Assembly (NCBI RefSeq): GCF_017301735.1
Contig: NZ_CP071090.1
Span: forward strand, 2,780,001 to 2,844,000
Length of the DNA stretch: 64,000 nucleotides
Direction of reading: 5' to 3'
Source of the DNA: Pyxidicoccus parkwaysis
Lineage (GTDB): Bacteria > Myxococcota > Myxococcia > Myxococcales > Myxococcaceae
Part shown: positions 35,863 to 44,083 of the stretch, in pieces
Layout of the letters: each line of letters starts with the position of its first letter
How positions within the stretch are numbered: position 1 is the stretch's first letter
Notes under the pieces: model-generated
Told to the model about the DNA's origin: nothing
What the model saw: the letters and a program-made list of their open reading frames with translations, nothing else
Database searches by the model: none
Position numbers and translations under genes: made by a program

Positions 35863-37662
35863 TCACCCCGGGTGCGCGGCCCGGTGCTCGGCCATCGCCC
35901 GAGTCAGCGCCGCCTCGGCCCGGGCGAGCGTGCTCTGCGGGTCCTCCTCGCCCTCCACGGAGACCGTGGTGGACACCACCTCCGGCGCGCCGTGCGCGGC
36001 CTGCAGTTGCTGGCGCAGACCCTCCGCACGCGAGGCATCCACTCCGGGAAGCGCGCCCAGCAGCACGCTGCCCTCCCACCTCACGGCGAAGCCAGTGCGC
36101 GCGCAGAGGGATTCCAGCCGGCGCGCCACCTCGCGCAGCGCGGCGTCCCCCGCGTCGAAGCCTCGCGTGGCGTTGAGTCGGCCCAGCCCCATCAGGTCCA
36201 CCAGGAGCAGGCTGAAGGGCAGCCCGTCCCGGCGGCAGCGGCCAATCTCTCGCAGCAAGCGCTCCTCGCCCGCGCGCCGCGTGTCCAGGCCGGTCAGCGC
36301 GTCCACGCGCAGACTGCGCTCGCGCTCCTCGCGCAATGAGGGCGTGCCCCCCAGGTCCGTGAGCGTCAGGAATTGCGCCATGCCGCCGGGCACCGGAAAG
36401 GGCCTCGCCACCCAGCGAAGCCGCCGGGGCTGGGGACGCTCCAGGGCCACCGTGAGCTGCAGCCCTCGCGAAGACTCGGAGGCCAGGTCGAGCTGCCGCA
36501 GCGCCGCTGCCGGGTCCGCCGTCAGCCCGGCCACGTGCTGGCAGAAGGACTCCAGCGTCATGCCCGGGATTCGCTCGGCCGGAAGTCCCAGCCACTCCGA
36601 CAGCGCGGCGTTGCCCGCGTAGGGGCGGCGTCCCGGAGCCACGAGCAGAACTGGAGCGTCCATCGCCCGCACCGCCTCCCGCAGCACCGCCAGCGCGGAG
36701 TCCTCCGTGAGCGCCGGCTCCTTCGAGACGGCGGGTTCGCTGGGTGTCTGCGCCGACGGCCGGACGAGGACCTTCTGCTCCAGGTCCTCCGCCACGCGCC
36801 GGGCCAGCTCGCGCAGGGCCGCCAGGTCCTCGGAGCCGAGCACCAGCGGCCGCGTGTCGATGACGCACAGGGAGCCGAGCACTTCTCCCGTGGAGGTCAC
36901 CAGCGGCGCGCCCGCGTAGCTGCCCACGATGCCATCGCGCACCAGCGGGTTGTCGCGGAACACCGGGTGGCGCGTGGCGTCCGGCACGACCAGCGACTCG
37001 CGGCCCTGCACCACGTGGTGGCAGAAGGACCAGTCCCGAGGCGTCCCCCGCGCCTTCGCGAGCGAGGGAGGCAACCCCACGTGTGCCTTGAACCACTGGC
37101 GGTCTCCCAGGACGAGCGACAGCAGCGCCACGGGGACGCCGAAGGCCTGCGCCACCTCCGAGACGAGTTGCTGGAGCTCCATGTCCGGAGGCTCCTCGTC
37201 CACCAGGCGCATCGCGTCGATGCGCTCCAGCCGCTGGCGCTCCAGGTCACCCGCGGGCTCCTGCGCGTCGGGCAGGGCGGTGCGCTGGCCGGCCAACACG
37301 CGCTTCAGGGTGTCCCGTACCAGCTCCTGCGTGGCGCGGCGGCTGAGGAGCGCGTGGATGCCCAGCGCGTCCTTGAGCTGCCAGGCGCGCACGCGCAGCT
37401 CGTCGAAGGCCGTCACCACCACCACCGCCGTGGAGGCGGCGTCCTCGCGCTCGCGCAGCCACGACAGCAGGACGAAGCCGTCCACACGGGGCAGGGCCAG
37501 GTCGGTGATGAGCAGGCGGGGCGAGCCGCGCTGGCGTACGGCCTCCTGCGCGGCCTCGCCATCCCGGGCCACCACGCCTTCGAGCCCTTCGTCCCGGACG
37601 AGTGCGAGGAGGACGGCGGCGCGGCCCGGGTCGGGCTCTGCGATGAGGGCGTACGGAGCCAT
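35863..37662 (-). CDS. REC-GAF-PAS protein with degenerate GGDEF domain
   Basis: From the ATG at 37662 the product has 599 residues. A receiver (~1-120) has Asp in LLITDLALPRVDG but lacks the usual Lys-Pro. A GAF domain (~150-300) contains the DRQWFKAHVG, WSFCHHVVQ and SYAGAPLVTSTGEVLGSL motifs typical of GAF sensors with a peroxide- or heme-type fold. A PAS-like region spans ~320-430 and a diguanylate-cyclase-type domain ~440-599 (DALTGLDTRRAGEERL, FSLLLVDLMGLG). The GGDEF active-site loop is replaced by WEGSV, so cyclic-di-GMP synthesis is not expected. It may bind GTP or act as a regulatory scaffold. The upstream-extended frame to 37737 lacks support. Confidence 0.8.
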   Translation of the reverse strand: MAPYALIAEPDPGRAAVLLALVRDEGLEGVVARDGEAAQEAVRQRGSPRLLITDLALPRVDGFVLLSWLREREDAASTAVVVVTAFDELRVRAWQLKDALGIHALLSRRATQELVRDTLKRVLAGQRTALPDAQEPAGDLERQRLERIDAMRLVDEEPPDMELQQLVSEVAQAFGVPVALLSLVLGDRQWFKAHVGLPPSLAKARGTPRDWSFCHHVVQGRESLVVPDATRHPVFRDNPLVRDGIVGSYAGAPLVTSTGEVLGSLCVIDTRPLVLGSEDLAALRELARRVAEDLEQKVLVRPSAQTPSEPAVSKEPALTEDSALAVLREAVRAMDAPVLLVAPGRRPYAGNAALSEWLGLPAERIPGMTLESFCQHVAGLTADPAAALRQLDLASESSRGLQLTVALERPQPRRLRWVARPFPVPGGMAQFLTLTDLGGTPSLREERERSLRVDALTGLDTRRAGEERLLREIGRCRRDGLPFSLLLVDLMGLGRLNATRGFDAGDAALREVARRLESLCARTGFAVRWEGSVLLGALPGVDASRAEGLRQQLQAAHGAPEVVSTTVSVEGEEDPQSTLARAEAALTRAMAEHRAAHPG

Positions 37663-37793
37663 GTCCCTCGGATGCTGCCACGGAACTTCCGTCGCAGGGA
37701 CTCCCGGGCCGGACGCGCGGACGACGCGACGGGCCATGAAGTGACACGTGATTCACCTTCCGGTGCAGCCGCGCCCCGGCACCGCGCAGGTGG

Positions 37794-39209
37794 CTACTCC
37801 GGCGATGAGGGCCGTGCCTGGGGATAGCGAGCGAACAGCCGGCGCAGGGCGCTTCGCTGCCGGCCCAACTCCTCGCCGCGCGCCACGGCGTCCACCACCA
37901 GCATCAGCAGCAGCCCCACCCACGCGGGCACCAGCGGAACCACCCAGCCCGGGTCCGCCGCCATCCAGCCCACCAGCACTCCATGCAGCACGCCGAGCAG
38001 CAGCGCCCAGCCCAGCACCGCGCGCATCGAGCGCGCACGGCGACACAGCAGCGCGAAGGCCAGCAGCACCACCGCTGTCTCCAGCACACCCGTCAGCGCC
38101 ACCATGCCCGACGCGCGCAGCAACCGCCCCGTGCGGAGGTTGTCCAGGGCGAACGCGTGAATCTCCACGCCCGGTACCGCCACCTGTCCGGGCAGCGTGC
38201 TCTGGCCATGCAGTCCCGTCGCGGTGACACCCACGAAGACAGTCTTGCCACGCAGCGCCAGGTCCAGGCCCACCGAGCCCGGCTCCGCCGCGAGCACATC
38301 CGCCAGACTCACCCGGGGCAGCCAGTCCGGCGCGGGCAGTCGCATCAGCGGCGCCCCATGGTCCAGCGCCGCCAGCTTGAGCAGCGACGCGGACCGCTCC
38401 GGCATCAGCTGCAACGCGGTGGCGAGTGCGAGCGACGGCCACGCCCGGCCCGCCACATTCACCGCATACGGATAGCGGCGGATGACGCCGTCCCCGTCCA
38501 CCAACATGTTCAACGTCCCGCTGCCCCGCGCCGCGAGACGCAGCGGCGCGATGCTCCCCGCCACCGCTGGCGTCTGGAGCCGCAGCGACTCCACGGGAAG
38601 GGGCAGGGCCAGGGGCTCGCCCGGAGCGCCACCCTCCATCGGCGCCATCACCGGCACGTCCGTCGTCAGCGCGGCGGCGCCGAGGATGACGCCCTGTCCC
38701 TCGGAGAGCGCCTCGGCCAGCCGCGCATCTCCGTCCTCCTCGTGCAGCCGTGTCTCCAGGCGGGCCACCAGCGCCGCCCCCGCGGGCTGCGCGGCGAGGC
38801 CCGAGTCCTGGAGCGCCTGCAGCACGTCCTCGCCCAACTCCAGCGCATCGCGGGGCCCCGGCTGGTCGAACACCACGTCCACCGCCACCGCCGCGGGCCG
38901 CTGCGCCGCGAGCGCCCGAAACACCCGGGCCCACGTGGAGCGGGACAGTGGCCAGCGCTCGCCGAGCGCCGCCAGCGTCCGGTCATCCACCTCCACCAGC
39001 ACCAGGTCCCCGCTCTTCGGCACGCCGGGAAGCCACCGGCTCACCGCCGTGTCATACAGCGCGCGCTCCAGGAAGCCCGGCGCGCCGCCCGACGCAGCCG
39101 TCACTACCGCCATCGTCAGCCCCACCAGCGCCCCCAGCGTCCGCCACAGCGCGGTGCGGGGACGTCGGGGGTCGGCAGTGCCGGAAGGCGGAGCGGGAAG
39201 GGGCGTCAT
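37794..39209 (-). CDS. CHASE2-domain membrane sensor without output domain
   Basis: The 471-residue protein has one N-terminal helix (~22-42), a CHASE2 extracellular sensor (~45-345: DLVLVEVDDRTLAALG, WPLSRSTWARVF, VDVVFDQPGPRD, GKTVFVGVTATGLHGQ), and three membrane helices (~355-445). It ends in a short charged tail with ARGEELGRQRSALRRLFARY. CHASE2 proteins usually carry a cyclase, kinase or GGDEF domain after the third helix; here nothing follows. It is the last gene of the minus-strand run with the FecR and OmpA genes, 41 bp downstream of the former, so it probably senses an envelope signal jointly with them. Confidence 0.85.
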   Translation of the reverse strand: MTPLPAPPSGTADPRRPRTALWRTLGALVGLTMAVVTAASGGAPGFLERALYDTAVSRWLPGVPKSGDLVLVEVDDRTLAALGERWPLSRSTWARVFRALAAQRPAAVAVDVVFDQPGPRDALELGEDVLQALQDSGLAAQPAGAALVARLETRLHEEDGDARLAEALSEGQGVILGAAALTTDVPVMAPMEGGAPGEPLALPLPVESLRLQTPAVAGSIAPLRLAARGSGTLNMLVDGDGVIRRYPYAVNVAGRAWPSLALATALQLMPERSASLLKLAALDHGAPLMRLPAPDWLPRVSLADVLAAEPGSVGLDLALRGKTVFVGVTATGLHGQSTLPGQVAVPGVEIHAFALDNLRTGRLLRASGMVALTGVLETAVVLLAFALLCRRARSMRAVLGWALLLGVLHGVLVGWMAADPGWVVPLVPAWVGLLLMLVVDAVARGEELGRQRSALRRLFARYPQARPSSPE

Positions 39210-39250
39210 GGGCGGGAACCGTCAGCAGCGGGTCCCCGCCATCATACGGC

Positions 39251-40420
39251 TCAGGGCCGGACGTCGAAGGCGAAGATCTTCGACGGGAAGCCGACGAAGC
39301 CGTCCGCGTCCACCGCCAGCACCCGCCAGAACCACTTGCCCTCGCGAGAGCCCGGCACGTCCATCTCCGTGCCCTCGGCCTTGTAGGACTGCACGCCCGC
39401 GGCGAAGTCCGCCGTGCGCGCCAACTCCACGCGGTACGTCTTCGCTCCCGGCACCGTCCACCACGACAGCTTGGGCGCGGCCTGGAAGGTGCCGCCGCGC
39501 GGGTCCGCCAGCGTGGGCGCCACCAGCAGCGGGCGCACGGGCTCCGGCGCCGAGTCCGGCAGCGCCCGCGAGCCATACCCCGCGACGACGTCCAGGTCGC
39601 CCTTCTTCGCAATCAGCGACACCTTGCCTTCCAGCGTCTCCAGCCGGTGCGTGCCGTCCTCCTGCGCCGTCACGCGGAACTGGGTGCCGCGCACGCCGGC
39701 CACCGCGGAGCGCGTGCGCACCTCGAAGACGCTGCCCTCGCCGCCGGGCGCCGCCGCCGTCTCCAGCGTGCCGCGCAAGAGCTCCAGCTCCACCTTGCGC
39801 TTCAGGTTCGCCATCAGCTCCACGGTGCCCAGCCGCACCAGGCTGCCCTCCATCACCCGCACCGAGCTGCCATCCGCGAGCACCAGCTCCGCGCGCGCGC
39901 CCGAGCCCGTGTCGAACAGCTCGCCGGAGTAGAGCGCGTCGCCCACCGTCCTCGGACGCAGCTCCGCCGGAGCCGGGCCCGCGGACACGTCACCGCTGGC
40001 CGCCCGCACGCGCGCCACCGCCGGCTGCGTGGGCCGCTCCACGTACGCGAGCTGGAGCTGTCCCGGCTCGCCCGGCGTGGACGGTGGCGCCACCGCGGAC
40101 ACGCGCGTGCGCGGCACGCCCGCGGCCACCAGCACCTCCGCCGCGGCCTTCGCCACCGCGAGGCCCTGGCCCTCCAGCCGCTCCACGTCCGGCACCCGCG
40201 CCGCCACCGTCACCGAGCGGATGGCGGGCCGCGCCTTCAGCGCCTCGGCCACGTGCTGGAGACAGGCCGTCGTCTCCGGGCCCTTCGGCGCGAGCGGCCG
40301 GCCCGTCTCGATGCGCCCGCCCGTGAAGCGCAGGCCTCCACACGGCTCTCCGGCATCCGCCGCGAGGGCAGGGGAGGCGAGCAGCACCAGGGCCATCATC
40401 CACGGAGCAGTCCGCATCAC
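39251..40420 (-). CDS. FecR-domain protein with OmpA-like N-terminus
   Basis: The 389-residue protein has a signal peptide (~1-20, ALA-ADA). Residues ~25-115 look like a small OmpA/peptidoglycan-association remnant (RFTGGRIETGRPLAPKGPET, then helices and RVSAVAPPS). Residues ~150-270 form a FecR domain (GELFDTGSGARAELVLADGS, SSVRVMEGSLVRLG, VAGVRGTQFRVTAQEDG). The C-terminal ~90 residues form a fibronectin-like or beta-sandwich domain (LSWWTVPGAKTYRVELA). The periplasm is expected. It begins inside the stop codon of the OmpA/TSP3 gene and is likely the partner of the CHASE2 protein. Confidence 0.8.
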   Translation of the reverse strand: MMRTAPWMMALVLLASPALAADAGEPCGGLRFTGGRIETGRPLAPKGPETTACLQHVAEALKARPAIRSVTVAARVPDVERLEGQGLAVAKAAAEVLVAAGVPRTRVSAVAPPSTPGEPGQLQLAYVERPTQPAVARVRAASGDVSAGPAPAELRPRTVGDALYSGELFDTGSGARAELVLADGSSVRVMEGSLVRLGTVELMANLKRKVELELLRGTLETAAAPGGEGSVFEVRTRSAVAGVRGTQFRVTAQEDGTHRLETLEGKVSLIAKKGDLDVVAGYGSRALPDSAPEPVRPLLVAPTLADPRGGTFQAAPKLSWWTVPGAKTYRVELARTADFAAGVQSYKAEGTEMDVPGSREGKWFWRVLAVDADGFVGFPSKIFAFDVRP

Positions 40421-42228
40421 GGCGTCCCTTCCGCCGCCGAGGACTCGGCGACCTTCACGATGTTGAACTCGACGCGACGGTTGTTCTCGCGTCCCTTCGC
40501 CGTCTCATTGGTGTCCACCGGCTTCGTCTCGCCGTAGCCCACCGCCTCCAGGCGCACCGGGAGGATGCCCTCCTTCACCAGGAAGGCCCGCACGTTGTTG
40601 GCGCGGCGCTGCGACAGGTCCAGGTTCTTCTCGTCCGAACCCTGGTCGTCCGTGTGGCCCTCCACGCGCACCAACTGCAGCTGCGGGTTGGCCTTCAGCA
40701 CGGATGCCACCTGCTTCAGCAGCGGGTGCGACCTGGCGAGGATGACGTCCTTCCCGGTGGCGAAGTACACCTTGTCCAGGATGACGATGCGCGAGCCCTC
40801 CACGCGCACCTGACTCTGCCCCTTGTCCGGGCACCCGTCGTCGTCCTTCACGCCGTTGATGACCTCGGCCTCCAGCGGGCACGCGTCCACCGCGTCCGCC
40901 ACGCCGTCGCGGTCATTGTCCGGGTCCGGGCAGCCGTCGCCGTCCTCGAAGCCGTCCACGTCCTCGGCCGCGTTCGGGCACCGGTCCTCCGTGTCCACCA
41001 GGCCGTCGCCGTCCGAGTCCACCACCGCGGGAGGCGGCAGCTTCAGCGGCGCGGGCGGCTCCACGGGCTGGCTGTTCGTGGCCACCGGCTTCCACGCGTT
41101 CGGGTCATCCGGACAGCCGTCCTCGTCCTGGTAGCCGTTGAACGTCTCCGCCTCGCCGGGGCACACGTCCGGCCCGTCGAGGATGCCGTCGCCGTCATCG
41201 TCCGGGTCCAGGCAGCCGTCGTCGTCCTGGAAGCCGTCGAAGTCCTCGGGCCCCAGCGCGCACGTCGTCTGCGCCACGGGCTTGCCGGACGCGGGAGCCG
41301 GGGAGGGCGTCCACGCCAGCCCCGCGAGCACGCGGAAGCCCGGTGTGCCGTAGCCGCGCGTGAGGCCCGGCCCCGCGCCCACGTGCGCGGCGAGCCCCTG
41401 CTGCTGGAAGCGGTACTTCAGCGCGGCGAGCAATTCGAGCGGGCGCTCCTCCGTGTTCGACTCCTTCAGCCCCAGCGCGCCCGCCAGCGACGCCTCCGCG
41501 GACAGGGCCTGCGTCAGCGGCACCTCCGCGCCCACGCCGTACGCCAATTCGTTGCCCACGCGCAGGTTGCGCAGCTGCGCCGTGCGCCGCAGGTTGACGC
41601 CCACGTTGGCCAGCAGGCGCAGCGACGTGCCGGCCCACTCGGCCACCAGCCGGGGTTGGAAGGTCAGCCCGTCCGCGCCGAGGTACTTCGAGCCTCCCGC
41701 CGTGGGCAGCGTCACCGGCGCCACCACGGCCAGGTGCAGGCCCTGCTCCGTCGAGAGCAGCCGCACCTTGGGCACCAGCCGCAAGTCACCCACGCCCGTC
41801 GCGCTCACGCCGTTGGCGAGGCTGGGGGCGACGGCGCCCGCCGGCTCGGACGTGGTGGTGGATACGGGCAGCGACACGCCCACTTCCAACCTGTCGTAGA
41901 GCGCGACGGCGCCCATCAGGTCCATCGTCAACTGGCTGTCGACGATGCGGTAGACGAACGTGTCCTGGCGCGGGTCCAGCAGGTTGAGCGGATCATCCGC
42001 GAAGTTGAGCGACAGCCCCAGGTTCCATCCCAGGTGCGGCCCCACGCGCGCGCCGTGCAGGCCGAGCACGTCGAACGCGCCCGGGCCCGGCTTGTACTGC
42101 TGCACGTCGATGGCTTGAGATGCCGCGGGCTGGGCCAGCGCAACTCCAGCGGGCACCGTCAGTGCCAGCACCAGGCCCAGCACCGCCACGGCCCGGCGTT
42201 GCAGCCCATGCGACTTGTGACGTTCCAT
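40417..42228 (-). CDS. OmpA-family protein with thrombospondin type 3 repeats
   Basis: The 603-residue protein has a signal peptide (~1-32), an N-terminal beta-barrel-like region (~45-305, e.g. HLGWNLGLSLNFADDP), and Ca-binding TSP3 repeats (~320-460, DGFQDDDGCLDPDDDGDGIL, DSDGDGLVDTEDRCPNA, DNDRDGVADAVDACPLEA). An OmpA peptidoglycan-binding domain (~475-590) carries VEGHTDDQGSDEKNLDLSQR and RRVEF. Such proteins anchor the outer membrane to peptidoglycan, with the TSP3 rod acting as a calcium-stiffened spacer. The start is 4 bases after the end of the receiver gene, so the two are coupled. Confidence 0.9.
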   Translation of the reverse strand: MERHKSHGLQRRAVAVLGLVLALTVPAGVALAQPAASQAIDVQQYKPGPGAFDVLGLHGARVGPHLGWNLGLSLNFADDPLNLLDPRQDTFVYRIVDSQLTMDLMGAVALYDRLEVGVSLPVSTTTSEPAGAVAPSLANGVSATGVGDLRLVPKVRLLSTEQGLHLAVVAPVTLPTAGGSKYLGADGLTFQPRLVAEWAGTSLRLLANVGVNLRRTAQLRNLRVGNELAYGVGAEVPLTQALSAEASLAGALGLKESNTEERPLELLAALKYRFQQQGLAAHVGAGPGLTRGYGTPGFRVLAGLAWTPSPAPASGKPVAQTTCALGPEDFDGFQDDDGCLDPDDDGDGILDGPDVCPGEAETFNGYQDEDGCPDDPNAWKPVATNSQPVEPPAPLKLPPPAVVDSDGDGLVDTEDRCPNAAEDVDGFEDGDGCPDPDNDRDGVADAVDACPLEAEVINGVKDDDGCPDKGQSQVRVEGSRIVILDKVYFATGKDVILARSHPLLKQVASVLKANPQLQLVRVEGHTDDQGSDEKNLDLSQRRANNVRAFLVKEGILPVRLEAVGYGETKPVDTNETAKGRENNRRVEFNIVKVAESSAAEGTP

Positions 42229-42232
42229 GCGC

Positions 42233-42610
42233 TCAAGGCTCCGGCGTGAGGAGTTGCGACACGTGCCGGGCCAGCGCCGGCAGTGGTTGTGGCTTGGGCA
42301 GTACCAGATCCACTCCCAGTCCGCGCGCCTTCTCCGTCAGGTCCTGCGACGCGAAGGCGGTGAGCAGCACCACCCGCGTGTCCGGCGAGAAGCGACGCAC
42401 GAAGTCCGCCAGCAACAGCCCCTCCTCGGACTGCGTCCCTGACAGCCGCAAGTCGCTGATGACGAGGTCATAGCGGCCGGTCGTCATCAAATCGAGCGCC
42501 TCGTCCAGGGCCTGCGCCGAGTCCACCCGGTAGCCCGCACTGGCGAAGAACTGTCCCAGCACCCAGCACAGGGACGACTCGTCATCGACGATCAGGAGGT
42601 TCCTGGACAC
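42233..42610 (-). CDS. single-domain response regulator
   Basis: I place the start at the GTG at 42610, giving 125 residues; the frame runs 30 codons further upstream without homology. A complete CheY-like domain is present: acidic pair in LLIVDDESS, phospho-acceptor Asp in LVISDLRLSG, Thr/Ala switch in LLTAFA, and Lys in LPKPQPL. No output domain follows. It lies between the kinase/NtrC pair and the OmpA gene, ending 4 bases before the latter, so it probably relays phosphate inside this envelope operon. Confidence 0.8.
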   Translation of the reverse strand: MSRNLLIVDDESSLCWVLGQFFASAGYRVDSAQALDEALDLMTTGRYDLVISDLRLSGTQSEEGLLLADFVRRFSPDTRVVLLTAFASQDLTEKARGLGVDLVLPKPQPLPALARHVSQLLTPEP

Positions 42611-42718
42611 GGCCCGGCCGTGAGCAAGCCAGGGGCCAGGGTCCGAAGGGCCCCGGCGCCCTCGCGATTTCCAGTACTTGCACGCCGGAACCGGTCGCAT
42701 GCCCGCTGGCTGTCCAGG

Positions 42719-44083
42719 TTACGGATCCGATTTCTGGAATCCGGACCGGTTGATGCCCAAACGTTTTAGCCGCTCATAAAGGGAGGAGCGGGGGATGCCG
42801 AGCCTGGCGGCGGCGCGCTCGACGTGGCCATTCTCGCGGCGCAGGACGCGCTCGATGTGGCGGCGCTCCAGCTCCTCCAGGGTGAGGTCGTCTTCGGCGC
42901 CGGCTTCGTCGGTGGGGGCCTCGAAGCGCAAATCATTGCGGGAGAGCGGGCCGCCGCCGGACAGCAGCATGGCGCGCTCCAGCACGTTGCGCAGCTCGCG
43001 GATGTTGCCGGGCCAGGGGTACCGCACGAGGGCGGCCTCGGCGTCCGGTAGCAGGCCCACGGCGCCCCGGCCTCGCGCGCGGCCCAGCTCCTCCAGGAAG
43101 TGCTGGGCGATGGTGGGGATGTCCTCCGGACGCTCGCGCAGGGCGGGCACGTGGAGGATGAGGGTGCTGATGCGGAAGTAGAGGTCGCTGCGGAAGCGCT
43201 TCTCGCGAGCGGCGGCGCCGAGGTCCTGGTGCGTGGCGGCGATGAGGCGCACGTCCACGCGCCTGTCGCGCACGTCGCCCAGCCGGCGGAAGCGCTTCTC
43301 CTCCAGCACCTTCAGCAGCTTGGGCTGGACGGCCACGTCCATGTCGCCAATCTCGTCCAGGAAGAGGGTGCCCTGGTCCGCCACCTCCAGCAGGCCCTGC
43401 TTGGCGGAGACGGCTCCGGTGAAGGCGCCCTTCTCGTGGCCGAACAGCTCCGAGTCCAGCAAGTCTTTGGACAGCGCCGCGCAGTTGAGGTCCACGAAGG
43501 GCGCGTCCGTGCGGGGGCCGCCCTCGTGCAGCCAGCGCGCGAGCACGGACTTGCCGCTGCCCGTCTCGCCGGTGACGAGCACCGGGGCGTCGCTCTGGAG
43601 CACGCGCTCGGCCTGCTGCTGGAGGGAGCGGATGGCGGCGCTGGTGCCCAGGAAGGGATTCACAGTGGCGGCGCGCACGGTGCTCGCGCGGTCCGCGAGC
43701 TGCCGCTGCCGCTCGCGCCGCTGTGCCACGAGGCGCTCCAGCACCACCTTGAGGACGCTCAGCTCCACCGGCTTGGTGAGGAACTGCTCCGCGCCCTCCT
43801 TCACGGCCTGCACCGCCAGCTCGATGGAGCCGTGGCCGGTGAGCACCACCAGCGGCACGGACGCGTCCAGCTCCTTGAGACGCGGTAGCAGTTGCAGCGC
43901 GGTACCATCTGGCAGGCGGTAATCCACGACGGCCGCGTCCGGGCGGGTGGTGCGGAAGGCCTCCTGCGCCTCGGCGATGCTGGTGGCCTCGTCCACGTCG
44001 AAGCCGTGCGCGGTGAGAAAGCCCCTCATGCCCAGGCGGATGCCGGGTTCGTCGTCCACCAGGAGGATGCGGGTGCGCGTCAT
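42719..44083 (-). CDS. NtrC-family sigma-54 response regulator
   Basis: The 454-residue protein has the receiver (Asp in AAVVDYRLPDG, Lys in FLTKPVE), the AAA+ domain with Walker A GETGSGKS, GAFTGA loop, and Walker B LFLDEIGDM, and a Fis-type helix-turn-helix at the C-terminus (NGHVERAAARLGIPRSSLYE). It should activate sigma-54 promoters when phosphorylated by the kinase at 44080-46197, whose stop overlaps its start by four bases (ATGA). Confidence 0.93.
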   Translation of the reverse strand: MTRTRILLVDDEPGIRLGMRGFLTAHGFDVDEATSIAEAQEAFRTTRPDAAVVDYRLPDGTALQLLPRLKELDASVPLVVLTGHGSIELAVQAVKEGAEQFLTKPVELSVLKVVLERLVAQRRERQRQLADRASTVRAATVNPFLGTSAAIRSLQQQAERVLQSDAPVLVTGETGSGKSVLARWLHEGGPRTDAPFVDLNCAALSKDLLDSELFGHEKGAFTGAVSAKQGLLEVADQGTLFLDEIGDMDVAVQPKLLKVLEEKRFRRLGDVRDRRVDVRLIAATHQDLGAAAREKRFRSDLYFRISTLILHVPALRERPEDIPTIAQHFLEELGRARGRGAVGLLPDAEAALVRYPWPGNIRELRNVLERAMLLSGGGPLSRNDLRFEAPTDEAGAEDDLTLEELERRHIERVLRRENGHVERAAARLGIPRSSLYERLKRLGINRSGFQKSDP

